Origin: Hoeflea_A sp039025395
Lineage (GTDB): Bacteria > Pseudomonadota > Alphaproteobacteria > Rhizobiales > Rhizobiaceae
NCBI GenBank assembly: GCA_039025395.1
Contig: JBCCOK010000024.1
Span: forward strand, 1 to 64,000
Length of the DNA stretch: 64,000 nt
Reading direction: 5' to 3'
Shown here: in pieces, positions 1 to 8,659 of the stretch
Layout: each line of letters begins with the position of its first letter
How positions within the stretch are numbered: position 1 is the stretch's first letter
The notes under the pieces: model-generated
Told to the model about the DNA's origin: nothing
The model's input: only the letters and a program-made list of their open reading frames with translations
Databases searched by the model: none
Made by a program: the position numbers and the translations under genes

Positions 1-10
1 ATGACGCATA

Positions 11-83
11 GCGTGTCCTTGTCGAATCTGAAGTTCGTACGGAGCCTACCGCATTTAAGGCGAACTTCAGATTCGGGACACGC
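11..83. repeat. Long imperfect inverted repeat at the left edge
   Basis: Arms at 11-37 and 61-83 pair over 23 bp, interrupted by a 4-nt bulge in the left arm (TTGT at 19-22), with a 23-nt loop. It lies downstream of the AraC-type gene, which is read leftwards, and has no run of T on either side. It could be a rho-independent-like structure, a REP-type element, or the end of an element cut by the window. The pairing is directly visible; its role is not known. Confidence 0.6.
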
Positions 84-184
84 GCCCGAGTGAGCCGATT
101 TTCCGCCATCAAATGGTTCAATCTAACCCAGATTTGCTCTAAAGGCATCGCTGCATGTGTTGGCCATGAGATAGCGAATAAAAA

Positions 185-1144
185 TCAACACTGTATACGG
201 CTCTCTCGGGCAAGATGCTTGCGCCGGTAGACACGTGGCGAAACGCCGTATTCAGCGCGGAACAGGCGGCTGAAATGTTCGGAACTGTTAAAGCCTCTGG
301 CAAAGCTGATCTGCGTAATTGAGCAGTGTCTGAGTTCCGGGTTTCGAAGATCCGATTTCACCGCTTTGAGCCTGTGACTGCGGAGCCTGCCTGCGACAGT
401 GTCTTCGTGGTCCTCAAAGGCCTTGTGCAGGGTACGCAGCGACACGCCAAGTTCCTCAGCCATTGAACCGGGTGTGAAGGTATAGTCCTCAAATTTCTGC
501 TCGATCATCCTCAGTGCCCGCTGCCGAAGCGCCTGTCTGGCGGAAATCACCGGTTTTGCCCGCGGCGTCGGAACAACGTTGAGCAGATCCTGCGTCAGCG
601 CCAAACCCAGCCTCTCTGCGCCATCGGTTTTGAAATCCTCGATCAAGCCGCTTGCCACTCTCATCCGTTCGAAAAGCAGTGCGCCGAAGCCACGCCCGCT
701 TTCGAGGCGCCCGAGCGGCAGCCGCGACGTACCCGCAATGCGGGCAAGCTGATCCTTCGCGATGAAGAGCGTGGACTTCTCAAGGACATCGATCACCTCG
801 AAATCAATCGGATGGGCCGCATCCCAGATCATGAGATCGCCCGGTCTCAGCTCGCAAGCAACATCGCCTTGCCGAACACGTTCCCGCCCCTTGCGGACAG
901 CCAGAACGCCGTAGAGGCCGTCGTCGCTCGTGCGGATGGTCTTTGCGTCGCGCGAACCCGCACAAGGATCGCAGCGGCAATTCACGAACGTCGCCGGGCC
1001 GGTGTCGAGCGATGTTATCTCGGCTTCGGAAAACGACGCCGATCCATCGTTCATTTGCCATGGCAGATGGGTTGCATTCAGCGTGGAGACCCAGGCGTCA
1101 AAGCGGTCTCGGCGGTCGCAACCGGAAGCAGACCAGGTGAACAT
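185..1144 (-). CDS. AraC-family transcriptional regulator
   Basis: 319-residue regulator with an N-terminal cupin-like sensing region of the AraC_binding_2 type (about residues 1-185, including the segment RPGDLMIWDAAHPIDFEV) and a C-terminal AraC double helix-turn-helix (about 210-310, with ITQISFARGFNSSEHFSRLF and the usual GVSPRVYR ending). I start at the ATG at 1142-1144, which has GGGAGGA just upstream; a longer start at 1165 lacks a site. It is divergent from the alpha/beta hydrolase gene at 1302, separated by about 157 bp, so it probably controls that gene. The inducer is unknown. Confidence 0.9.
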   Translation of the reverse strand: MFTWSASGCDRRDRFDAWVSTLNATHLPWQMNDGSASFSEAEITSLDTGPATFVNCRCDPCAGSRDAKTIRTSDDGLYGVLAVRKGRERVRQGDVACELRPGDLMIWDAAHPIDFEVIDVLEKSTLFIAKDQLARIAGTSRLPLGRLESGRGFGALLFERMRVASGLIEDFKTDGAERLGLALTQDLLNVVPTPRAKPVISARQALRQRALRMIEQKFEDYTFTPGSMAEELGVSLRTLHKAFEDHEDTVAGRLRSHRLKAVKSDLRNPELRHCSITQISFARGFNSSEHFSRLFRAEYGVSPRVYRRKHLARESRIQC

Positions 1145-1301
1145 TGTTTCCTCCCGCATCGACACAAGCCGCGAGCCGATGTTGCACGGATTGTCATCGA
1201 TTCATTCGCGTGCGGTCAAGATCGGGGTAACGGATGGCTATACCTTTGCCTTTTTCGAGGAGGAACGCCTTCCAACAAGGAGGCCGGTGAGGAGGACTAA
1301 C

Positions 1302-2201
1302 ATGAAGACCGATATCTCATTCAAAACTGAAGACGGAACCGACTTGGCAGGCTGGTTCTTTGCCGCTGAAAACACTGCCGAGCCCGCGCCGACAATCATC
1401 ATGTGCCACGGCTTCTCCGCGACAAAGGAGATGCACCTCAGGGGCTTTGCCGAAACCTTCCAGGCGGCCGGAATGAACGCCATCGTCTATGACAACCGCA
1501 ACCTCGGCGACAGCGGCGGCACGCCGCGTGGTGAGATCGATCCTGAACAGCAAATCCGTGACTTCCGCGACGCGATCACCTACGCCCAAAACCGCGACGA
1601 TGTGGATGAGAATCGCATCGGCATCTGGGGCTCAAGCTACAGCGGCGGCCACGTCCTCGTGGTTGCGGCGCGCGACAGGCGGGTCAAGTGCGTTGTCGCT
1701 CAGGTGCCCCTTGTGCAGGGTTTGGAGAACGCCCGGCGACTCGTACGATCGGATCACTGGCCGACACTGCGTGAGGGATTCGTCGCCGACAGGCAGGGAC
1801 GGCTGCGCGGCGAAGCGCCTTTGACCTTGCCCGTTGTCGGTGAAAACTTCGGCGATCCTTGCGCCCTCCCGACGGAAGACAGCCACATTTTCTTCACGGA
1901 GCTTTCCGAAGAGAACCGCGGCAGGTGGCACAACGAGATTACACTGCGCTCGATGGAGCTGTTTACCGAATATGAACCCGGCGACAGCATTGCACGCATC
2001 GCGCCCACGCCGCTGATGATTGTCGTCGGACGCGATGATCTCCTGACCCCGGCTGACATGACACTGGCTGCATATGAGAAAGCGCTGCATCCGAAAAAAC
2101 TGCTGGTACTGGAATGCGCACACTTTGACGCATACATCGGCGAGGCCTTCAAAGTGTCGGCGCCGGCACAGGCCGCGTGGTTCGAGGAGCACCTGAAATA
2201 G
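1302..2201 (+). CDS. Alpha/beta hydrolase (dienelactone-hydrolase/peptidase S9-like)
   Basis: 299-residue alpha/beta hydrolase. The oxyanion region is MCHGFSATKEMHL (about residues 30-42), the nucleophile elbow is GIWGSSYSGGHVL with the central Ser, an acid is likely in VVGRDDLLTP, and the catalytic His in LECAHFDAYIG near the C-terminus. There is no signal peptide, so it is cytoplasmic. The frame stays open far upstream, but ATG 1302 has GGAGG at 1291-1295 and the family homology begins there. It is divergent from an AraC regulator that may respond to its substrate. Substrate cannot be told; esters or lactones are usual for this fold. Confidence 0.88.
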   Translation: MKTDISFKTEDGTDLAGWFFAAENTAEPAPTIIMCHGFSATKEMHLRGFAETFQAAGMNAIVYDNRNLGDSGGTPRGEIDPEQQIRDFRDAITYAQNRDDVDENRIGIWGSSYSGGHVLVVAARDRRVKCVVAQVPLVQGLENARRLVRSDHWPTLREGFVADRQGRLRGEAPLTLPVVGENFGDPCALPTEDSHIFFTELSEENRGRWHNEITLRSMELFTEYEPGDSIARIAPTPLMIVVGRDDLLTPADMTLAAYEKALHPKKLLVLECAHFDAYIGEAFKVSAPAQAAWFEEHLK

Positions 2202-2335
2202 CAGGGCAATGCCGCGCGCAAAGGATCAGGTGGCTTGCGTGCAACAATCAAAGCCATAGTCGATTTCGGAAAGACCGTTGAGTTGGACGGGTTTGCACTC
2301 TACCTTTCGGATTGAAGCATATTTGGGATAGGGCA

Positions 2336-2446
2336 ATGACATATTGGCTTGTAGTTGCATTGGTTGTTATAGCGGCCGGACTGGCTTTTGGTTTTTTGAG
2401 GCTTTTCTTCAAATTTGCGATGTGGGGCATGGACGACAAGAAGTAG
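2336..2446 (+). CDS. Small single-pass membrane protein, 36 residues
   Basis: Short reading frame MTYWLVVALVVIAAGLAFGF continuing to a basic/acidic tail ending MDDKK. It has one hydrophobic helix (residues 3-20) and a second, shorter amphipathic stretch rich in Phe. GATAGGG lies 4-8 nt upstream of the ATG. It has no assignable family. It sits in the gap between the hydrolase and the HipA-like gene, with a GC content similar to its surroundings. The hydrophobic periodicity and charged tail make chance less likely, but expression is not shown. Confidence 0.45.
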   Translation: MTYWLVVALVVIAAGLAFGFLRLFFKFAMWGMDDKK

Positions 2447-2619
2447 CTCTTTAGTCAGGCACCTCGTTGCGAAGCTATATGTTTCCGGCCCTATCCAGCA
2501 TGACGCGATCACTCCAAGATCTAGAGCCGAATGATTGCGTAGAAATATGTACACGTTGGCGTCTAGCGCCGATCGAAACTAACGAACGCTGAATCACCAC
2601 AGTGTGTCGTAAAATCGAC

Positions 2620-3417
2620 TCATGGAAACTGAGCTTCATCGTAACTTTCGGCATAGGTTCTTAGTGCTCGCGCGAGGTCGCTGCGATCCGTTCCAGCAGC
2701 CCCGATCCAATCGTCCGGTACGTCGGCGAGCAGCGACCGCCAATCGATTGCTTCGGCCGAGGGACGCGCATTTGAGTTCTTGCAGTACTCGGTCCCGGCA
2801 AGCAAATGGCCCTTGGCCAAGGACATCTCAGATCGCCCACCTTGAAGAGCACGTGAAATGAACAGCACACTGCCGTGGTCAATCGCAACAGGCTGTCCTC
2901 TCGCATCAATCAAAAGGTTGGTGTTTGCAATGGTCCGATCGACGTTGTGCAAGAATGTATCGAGCGCGAGCAACTTCCTTAGGAACGACGCCGGCATTGC
3001 CTCGACGTCAGACATCGTTGCTACGCGACTGTACTTGACGTAACGCAGGGCAAGGTTCCAACCGTATGATCGTTGCAACATCTCGTCGAATTCATCTGTA
3101 CCGATTTGCCAGGGGAAATCATGAGGAAGCCAAATCGGTTTCGCGTCCGGTGTTTTTATCCCAAATGCGCGCGCTATTTTGGAGGCGATCAGCTCCGTAA
3201 GAAGGCCAACTGGTCCTTGACCCGACCCAGCAAGTTTGACGACCCAGTACTGATGCGCGCGATCGTCCTTTGAGCGACCATAAGCCCCGGCCTGTACCAG
3301 CATTGGTTTGGAACTTGAGTTCTCGAAGATACGCACCGCTTTCACGACACGAAGCGCGTTGTCTTCGTTCAAGGGGCTTGATCGGGACTTGTCGCGAGAT
3401 TCAGACACCATTTTCAC
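2620..3417 (-). CDS. HipA-like kinase-fold protein (HipA_2 type)
   Basis: 265 residues. It has the core of the HipA/PI-kinase-like fold: a likely ATP-binding Lys in YWVVKLAG (Lys61), a catalytic-loop signature with Asp153, His157-Asn158, Asp160-Arg161 and Asn165/Asn167, and the metal-binding Asp in AIDHGSVLF (Asp180). It is about 170 residues shorter than E. coli HipA and lacks the N-terminal HipB-contact region, which fits the HipA_2 group rather than a classical toxin. No HipB or DUF3037 partner is adjacent. The start is GTG 3415-3417; ATG 3409-3411 is an alternative. A perfect 14-bp palindrome covers the start codon. The substrate is unknown. Confidence 0.75.
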   Translation of the reverse strand: MKMVSESRDKSRSSPLNEDNALRVVKAVRIFENSSSKPMLVQAGAYGRSKDDRAHQYWVVKLAGSGQGPVGLLTELIASKIARAFGIKTPDAKPIWLPHDFPWQIGTDEFDEMLQRSYGWNLALRYVKYSRVATMSDVEAMPASFLRKLLALDTFLHNVDRTIANTNLLIDARGQPVAIDHGSVLFISRALQGGRSEMSLAKGHLLAGTEYCKNSNARPSAEAIDWRSLLADVPDDWIGAAGTDRSDLARALRTYAESYDEAQFP

Positions 3418-3424
3418 GTGAAAA
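3411..3424. promoter_or_regulatory. Perfect palindrome over the HipA-like start codon
   Basis: TTTTCACGTGAAAA is self-complementary over 14 bp and covers the GTG start and first codons of the minus-strand HipA-like gene. A protein bound here would block initiation, so autoregulation or control by an unlinked regulator is possible. The palindrome is seen directly; the operator role is inferred. Confidence 0.4.
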
Positions 3425-3778
3425 CAACCCTATCTCTGTAACGTAGAGCAGAGCGAAACATCATTCGTTTAACGATCGCCCGCAATAATGTATCCGCTAA
3501 ACCAGCCAAGGATGACAACAGGTACCGCGCCACCCCCCTGCCCGATCGATCTCGGCGCGTTGTCGTTTCGACATAACGGGATTTTTCGGGTTGTACTATG
3601 ACTGCATCCAATCATTATTTTCTGGAAAAGTGACGAGCCCCTAAGCCGGTCAAGCTGCCTCGGGTGCGCAAGATTGCGTCAACGCCTCGATTGCTGGTGC
3701 CTTTAGGCAATAAGAAACGGCTTTCCATAGTCTATCATGTTGTAATGCCGGGAGACGCACACGCTTGAAGGGACCGCA

Positions 3779-4729
3779 TTGAGTTCATTTATTCGCACTT
3801 TTTTACCGCCACCCGTCCCATCCTGGTCGGCAGTTTTGGTTTTGGGTCTGGCATCATCCATTGTCGGAACTTACGCATACGTCTCAGGCGGTAGCGGTCC
3901 TGTGTTGGCCGCATCTGGCGGGTTTGTTTTCGGATCATTTACGGTAGCTTCAGTCGCGCTTCCTCTTTCACTTTGGCGGATCGCGGTCGGCTTGGTCGCG
4001 GTGGCGTTGGCGGTCATTGTTGCAAATCCGTGGTTTTCGGCTGCGTGTCTCGTCGTCCTGATATTTGTTGCAAGCGTTGAGTTTTCGCGCGCTGGCACAC
4101 GATGCCTTGTCGGCGCAGTCTTTGCACTCCTGGCCGTAGAAGTCGGGGCTGCCAAGAGTCCGGACCAGCTGGTCCTGGCTGTTTATGGGCTGGGCGTTCT
4201 GGCGGGAATGATTGCCACATGGGCGGTCGGTTTGAACGGAATTGTCCCAAAAGGACAAGCCTCCGAGGCGCAGGGAATCTTCATGTTCCTCTTTTTAGCC
4301 ATCGGCCTTCTTTGTTCCATCGCCGTGGCCGCCAGTCTGGATGAACCAAGAAGCTATTGGGTTGCGTTCATCTTTGTGTTGAGGGGTTTTGTTCCACTTG
4401 AGCGACAGAGTTCATCTGTGGTGGCGTACGCCATCTTCGCCGGGATTGGCATATTGCTTTCCGTGCTCCTGCAAATCAACAACGTACCAATACAGGTTCA
4501 GCTTCTGATTGCTTTGGTAGCAGCTGCCATCGGCACCAAATATGCAGCACATCCTTTGCCTGTTTCGGCTTTCGCTTTCACCGTAACGATCGTCTTGGGA
4601 TCGACAACGACGATGCAGGATGCCGTGTACCGTGCGGAAGCCATCGCAATCGTCGTTTGCCTTGTCCTTGTCCTTGTTTTTGTGTTGGAGTGGCTATTGA
4701 AGATTGCCGGTGCAAGACTGAAAAGGTGA
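3779..4729 (+). CDS. FUSC-like integral membrane protein
   Basis: 316 residues with about nine or ten hydrophobic segments and few charged residues. The second half holds the motif region SYWVAFIFVLRGFVP and a late DAVYRAEAIAIVV stretch, which resembles the repeated unit of the FUSC (fusaric acid / aromatic acid exporter-like) family. It would sit in the inner membrane and possibly export a small organic acid. I use the TTG at 3779-3781, preceded by GAAGGGA. It stands alone between the HipA-like gene (divergent) and a glyoxalase-fold gene. A generic multipass protein of another family cannot be excluded. Confidence 0.6.
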   Translation: MSSFIRTFLPPPVPSWSAVLVLGLASSIVGTYAYVSGGSGPVLAASGGFVFGSFTVASVALPLSLWRIAVGLVAVALAVIVANPWFSAACLVVLIFVASVEFSRAGTRCLVGAVFALLAVEVGAAKSPDQLVLAVYGLGVLAGMIATWAVGLNGIVPKGQASEAQGIFMFLFLAIGLLCSIAVAASLDEPRSYWVAFIFVLRGFVPLERQSSSVVAYAIFAGIGILLSVLLQINNVPIQVQLLIALVAAAIGTKYAAHPLPVSAFAFTVTIVLGSTTTMQDAVYRAEAIAIVVCLVLVLVFVLEWLLKIAGARLKR

Positions 4730-4857
4730 GGCAATGTCTAAGCGTGCGGGTAACGGCTAAACGCCGCATATGATCACTCGAACTGGCTCAAACGCCACGC
4801 GATTGTAGCCCAGTCGACATTTCGCTCACGCCCGTGCCAGGAGAAGGGAGATGCGCC

Positions 4858-5211
4858 ATGATCCGTTCAGCAACACCAGTCGTGCGGACCGGAGACTATG
4901 TGAAGGCCAATGCCTTCTACACCAATGTTCTTGGATTTACCTGCACGGAAGAAGGTGGTGAGCCTCCAAAGTTTGGGATTTTCAAACGAGAAGGAGCTGT
5001 AATTTTTGTCAATGGTCACAATGGTGCCGATGTCGAATACGATCACTGGCGTGCCTACTTCCACGTTGACGATATTGAAAATCTGTCAAAGGAATTCCGC
5101 GACGCCGGTGGTGTCTTGAAGAAGGACATTTTTACGACTGTTTACGGGATGCGCGAGTTTGAAGTAACTGATCCAGACGGAAATGTCCTCTGTTTCGGCG
5201 CTGATGTGTGA
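4858..5211 (+). CDS. VOC (glyoxalase/bleomycin-resistance) fold protein
   Basis: 117 residues forming one vicinal-oxygen-chelate module of two beta-alpha-beta-beta-beta units. The opening TPVVRTGDYVKANAFYTNVLGF and the ending YGMREFEVTDPDGNVLCFG are typical. Glu-containing FEVTDPDGN usually provides a metal ligand. A GTG start at 4834 would also be open, but AGGAGAAGGGAG lies before ATG 4858 and the fold starts there. Members of this family include bleomycin-binding proteins, lyases and dioxygenases; the true ligand here is unknown. A hairpin follows the stop codon. Confidence 0.85.
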   Translation: MIRSATPVVRTGDYVKANAFYTNVLGFTCTEEGGEPPKFGIFKREGAVIFVNGHNGADVEYDHWRAYFHVDDIENLSKEFRDAGGVLKKDIFTTVYGMREFEVTDPDGNVLCFGADV

Positions 5212-5232
5212 GCGGACTTTTCGGTCCGCTCA
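5209..5232 (+). terminator. Hairpin between convergent genes
   Basis: Arms of 9 bp (TGAGCGGAC and GTCCGCTCA) with a TTTTCG loop begin inside the stop codon of the glyoxalase-fold gene. There is no T-run after the stem, so termination would be weak. It could serve both this gene and the convergent SLC13 gene. Confidence 0.4.
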
Positions 5233-5265
5233 TGAGCCATTACGGTTCGATGATGAGCCCTGATC

Positions 5266-6741
5266 CTAGTCGAACACCAGCGCTATCGCCCACGGGATGT
5301 ATATGGAGATCAGGATCACCGCCAGGATGTTGAGCAGTATGCCGGCCCTCACCATCTGCATGATTGATATGGCCCCGCTGCTGTAGACAATGGCGTTGGG
5401 TGGTGTTGCGACCGGCAGCATGAAAGCGCAACTGGCAGCGATTGCGACCGGCGCCGCAAGGTCGAACGGGCTGACGGCAAACACCAGGGCCAAGGCGGCA
5501 GCAATCGGGATAAAGGTCGCCGATGTCGCGGTGTTGCTCGCAATTTCCGTCATGAAGATAACTGTCGCAACGATGATTCCGACGACGAGGATCATGGGCC
5601 AATCGGCAAGACCCTCGAGGCTGGCGCCGATCCAACCCGCGAGTCCCGTCTCCTGAACGGCGGTAGCGAGCGACAGGCCTCCGCCGAAGAGGATCAATAT
5701 ATCCCACGGTACGCGTTTGGCGGTTGGCCAGTCGAGCAAGCGGTCTTTATTGCCGGTGCCAGCCCGCGTGGCGAAAAGGAGGACGGCCGCACCGATGGCG
5801 ATCCCTGTATCGGTCAGGGCAGAGGTGCCCAGAAGGTCCGCGATCAGCGGTCGGAAGACCCACAGAAAGGCCGTCAGGCCGGCGATCAGCGCAACACGCC
5901 GCTCGGCTGTGGTCATTGCCCCAAGCTCGGCGTGACGCTCCGCGATCATAGCGCGCGCGCCGGCCAGTTCTCCCCTCGGCAGGCGACAAATGACACGACA
6001 CAGTAGAAACCAGGTTATTACCAGGAGCGTGAGGCTGAGCGGCAGGGCTGCAACCATCCAAGCACCGAAACCAACCTGGATCCCGTAAACCTCGTCCATC
6101 ATGCCGGCAGCAAAGGCGTTGGGTACCGAGCCGATCAACGTACCGACCCCGCCAATGCTGGCGGCGTAGGCCAAACCCAACATAAGCGCTATCGCAAAAT
6201 CGCGGCCGGCAGAAACCTCCCCATCGTCCATCAGGCGGATGACTGAAAGACCGATCGGCAGCATCATCAGCGCCGCGGCGACGTTCGACATCCACATGCT
6301 CAAGAAAGCGGATACGGCCATGAAGCCGCCAACCAGAAGATCGGGCCGTCCGGGCAGCCGGGTCAGAATGGTCAAGGCCAGGCGCCGGTGCAGCTCCCAT
6401 CTCTCGATCGCGATTGCGATAAGGAAACCGCCAAGAAAAAGAAACACGATGCGGTTTGCGAAGGGTTCGGTCGCCTCGCTCACAGTTCCGGCACCGGCCA
6501 GTGGAATAATGACGATCGGCAGTAGCGACGTCGCCGGCAACGGGACCGCTTCGGTAATCCACCAGGTCGCCATCCAGGCAGCCAAACCGGCGATAGACCA
6601 ACCGACCGGCGACAAGCCGTCGGGCGGCCCGATCAGATAAGTTGAGACAAACAACAACGGACCAAGGGCCATACCGATTTTGCCGACATAGCCCGGTCTT
6701 GGCGATGGCGCGTCAGAGCTGTCGGTGTTCTGAGTGCTCAT
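5266..6741 (-). CDS. SLC13/DASS-family sodium-coupled anion transporter
   Basis: 491-residue inner-membrane carrier with about eleven membrane segments. Typical DASS features are the WWITEAVPLPATSLLPIVI segment near residue 60-80, the Ser-Asn-Val-Ala site in SMWMSNVAAALMMLPIG, and the second half repeat ending LPVATPPNAIVYSSG. These helical hairpins bind Na+ and a di- or tricarboxylate or sulfate. It stands alone, convergent with the glyoxalase-fold gene. No clear ribosome site precedes ATG 6741, and an internal start at the first Met after the polar N-terminus is possible. The specific substrate cannot be read. Confidence 0.9.
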   Translation of the reverse strand: MSTQNTDSSDAPSPRPGYVGKIGMALGPLLFVSTYLIGPPDGLSPVGWSIAGLAAWMATWWITEAVPLPATSLLPIVIIPLAGAGTVSEATEPFANRIVFLFLGGFLIAIAIERWELHRRLALTILTRLPGRPDLLVGGFMAVSAFLSMWMSNVAAALMMLPIGLSVIRLMDDGEVSAGRDFAIALMLGLAYAASIGGVGTLIGSVPNAFAAGMMDEVYGIQVGFGAWMVAALPLSLTLLVITWFLLCRVICRLPRGELAGARAMIAERHAELGAMTTAERRVALIAGLTAFLWVFRPLIADLLGTSALTDTGIAIGAAVLLFATRAGTGNKDRLLDWPTAKRVPWDILILFGGGLSLATAVQETGLAGWIGASLEGLADWPMILVVGIIVATVIFMTEIASNTATSATFIPIAAALALVFAVSPFDLAAPVAIAASCAFMLPVATPPNAIVYSSGAISIMQMVRAGILLNILAVILISIYIPWAIALVFD

Positions 6742-6918
6742 GGGGGCGTATATGTGTTGAGGCGGTGCCAGCCGAGTTTGGTACTTACTCCTTTAACAGT
6801 CTGCTTTCCCCAACAATGGTTGCGCTTCATCTCGCAATCCTCCCTCGATCAATGAAACCACGGGAACTCGTAGCTACGCAATGGACCAATCCATGTTGTC
6901 GGGGTCATCCAAGGAAAA

Positions 6919-6945
6919 GGCCCGGCGCGAAATTGCAACCGGGCC
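6919..6945 (-). terminator. Intrinsic terminator for the 6983-8896 operon
   Basis: GGCCCGG at 6919-6925 pairs with CCGGGCC at 6939-6945. Read on the minus strand the stem is followed by TTTTCC; on the plus strand it is followed, after 5 nt, by seven T. It may work both ways. It lies 38 bp past the stop of the Tat-exported protein gene. Confidence 0.7.
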
Positions 6946-6982
6946 CACCGTTTTTTTGAAGAGAATGGGTTACTGAATACGC

Positions 6983-7762
6983 CTATTCAGCCACCTCGAC
7001 TGACTTTACAATTTCCAAAGCGTAGTACTCACACTCGCGATCATTGTCGAGCATGTTTCTCAAGACACCCGCTTTGGCTATCACATCATTCAGGGTTTTG
7101 CAGGGCGCTTGCATAAGCCGCTCTTCAAGAGCAAACATTTCATCGTGACAATCTTCTACAGCATCCCAGCTGGCACGGACTTCATTCAATTCATCCCATG
7201 AAACACGTGGCTCACAACGCCTGCGCATCTCTGGGACTGCCACGGATTGGACCTTTTCCAGGCGCTCCGCACTACGCAGCTGCAATTCTGACCAGAAATC
7301 AAGAAAGCCACAATCGTCGGGGTTCCTTTCGGGTTCATTTCTTGCGTTGGTGGCGAGCTGACGCCTCTCTGCAATCATACGTCTGAGTTCATAGTCGAGA
7401 GCTTCAGTCGAATGCCAAGTACAATGATAAATGTGGTGATATTCTAGCGAAAAGGGTACCAATTCACTAAGGCAGAGTTTTCCTACTTCCGGTCTTTCGG
7501 GGTGTTCACACAAAGCCTGTGCATTGGCAACCAGATCATCACATTTCTTGTCAAGCAAATACCAGTATTCAGCCATCGCCTGTACTGACGACAGTTCTTC
7601 GATGTTTCCAAAGTAGTCGGAGTGAATAGCGGTGTTCATGTCTTCCTCCATGATTGATGTTGATGCGCGGCCTGCGTGAGAACGCCCCACCAGCCCGGCC
7701 GGAACTATTGCGGTCAGTCCCTTAAGAACCGCTCGACGTGCGATGTTTGTGCGATCAAACAT
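6983..7762 (-). CDS. Hypothetical protein with Tat-like signal
   Basis: 259 residues from ATG 7760-7762, which has GGAGAG upstream. The start ARRAVLKGLTAIVPAGLVG resembles a twin-arginine signal, suggesting export of a folded protein. The mature part is mostly helical, with about ten Cys (for example LDKKCDDL, EDCHDE, APCKTL) and two His-rich spots (EYHHIYHCTWH) that could bind metal or cofactor. No family could be assigned. It is the last gene of a four-gene minus-strand operon; its start lies inside the 3' end of the preceding gene (49-bp overlap), pointing to translational coupling. A terminator follows. Confidence 0.65.
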   Translation of the reverse strand: MFDRTNIARRAVLKGLTAIVPAGLVGRSHAGRASTSIMEEDMNTAIHSDYFGNIEELSSVQAMAEYWYLLDKKCDDLVANAQALCEHPERPEVGKLCLSELVPFSLEYHHIYHCTWHSTEALDYELRRMIAERRQLATNARNEPERNPDDCGFLDFWSELQLRSAERLEKVQSVAVPEMRRRCEPRVSWDELNEVRASWDAVEDCHDEMFALEERLMQAPCKTLNDVIAKAGVLRNMLDNDRECEYYALEIVKSVEVAE

Positions 7763-8217
7763 GTCGCTCTCCATTGATTTTGCGTGAACATGATTGGTGA
7801 GGGCGCGGCGGCGCCCCCAATGCTGGTGTTTGGTCTGGCGCCCTGCCCGCCCCATATCGAACGGTTTTCTTCGCACATCTCGCCGTAGTCGAGTTCGACG
7901 TCGTCGTCGCGCTCCGGCTCGTCACCGGCGTCACGCTCAAAGTCGTCATCGATCTCAAGATCCCATTCGCCCTGTCGCTCGCCACCACGGAATCCGGATA
8001 GATACGGCTCAAGATCATCAAAGGCGCGAGGGCCGTCTTCGATATCTGCGTCACCGTCCATACGGTCCGCTAGGCTGACCAACCATTCAAGCAGGTCTAT
8101 CTGTGCCTCGATTATGGCTTCCAATTGCCTGCGCTTTTTTACACAGGGCAAGCCTGGCAAAGGGTCGACTTGAGTATGCTCCGGATTGAAGGGCTGAAGT
8201 TCGATAAGCAAACGCAT
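7714..8217 (-). CDS. Hypothetical acidic protein
   Basis: 167 residues starting at ATG 8215-8217 after AAGGGGGTG. The middle is very acidic (DLEIDDDFERDAGDEPERDD), likely disordered, between a helical N-terminal region with a CVKKRRQLEAIIEAQIDLL stretch and a less ordered C-terminus. No domain is recognised. It begins one base after the stop of the S24-like gene (TGATATG) and overlaps the Tat-signal gene by 49 bp, so the three are almost certainly one transcript. The helical stretch plus acidic linker suggest a binding or scaffold role, but that is a guess. Confidence 0.6.
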   Translation of the reverse strand: MRLLIELQPFNPEHTQVDPLPGLPCVKKRRQLEAIIEAQIDLLEWLVSLADRMDGDADIEDGPRAFDDLEPYLSGFRGGERQGEWDLEIDDDFERDAGDEPERDDDVELDYGEMCEENRSIWGGQGARPNTSIGGAAAPSPIMFTQNQWRATCLIAQTSHVERFLRD

Positions 8218-8218
8218 A

Positions 8219-8560
8219 TCAGCACCCCCTTGGAGTGAAGATCTGGTGATACACACCGATAAGGCGGCCGAGACAGTGGTCGTTGAACCAAGACAGTTCG
8301 CATTCCCGACCGCTGTACCGCTTGTTGTCGGACATCAGTCTCAGTGTTTGACGGCCGTTTGACTGAACGCGATACACGCTTATGCCGCCTAACTGCTCAA
8401 AGAGGTAAATGCCTTCGCCGACATAATACTCTATCGGCTCAAACACGATACTGTCGCGCTTGCAGATTGTCGGCTCCATATTGTCGCCGATGTACTCCAT
8501 GGCACGAATAGTGCTGCTGGAATCGTAGGGTCTTGGTGTGGTAGATAAAGCGTTAGCCAT
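8219..8560 (-). CDS. S24/LexA-fold protein with apparent loss of the catalytic dyad
   Basis: 113 residues, only the C-terminal peptidase-like fold of LexA/phage repressors; there is no DNA-binding domain. The signature that normally reads GDSMEPT is GDNMEPT here (residues 25-31), replacing the catalytic Ser with Asn27. The usual VKR with the general-base Lys reads VYR (about residues 62-64). Self-cleavage should therefore be impossible, leaving a binding or dimerising role. It is the second gene of the minus-strand operon divergent from an XRE regulator. A GAGGCGACAGGA stretch precedes the ATG. The fold call is strong; the pseudo-enzyme status is inferred from these substitutions. Confidence 0.75.
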   Translation of the reverse strand: MANALSTTPRPYDSSSTIRAMEYIGDNMEPTICKRDSIVFEPIEYYVGEGIYLFEQLGGISVYRVQSNGRQTLRLMSDNKRYSGRECELSWFNDHCLGRLIGVYHQIFTPRGC

Positions 8561-8659
8561 TCCTGTCGCCTCAAGTGAGATGGTTGTGGTCAGGACCGGG
8601 TAAAGCGTGCCAGCGCTTTCCCGGCCCGTTCGAAAAACTCTGAGATTCCCTCCTTCTGG

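Noticed and set aside
3414..3611. 65-codon frame just before the HipA-like gene that could have been a HipB-type partner
   Set aside because: No helix-turn-helix pattern, biased Arg content, and no ribosome site.
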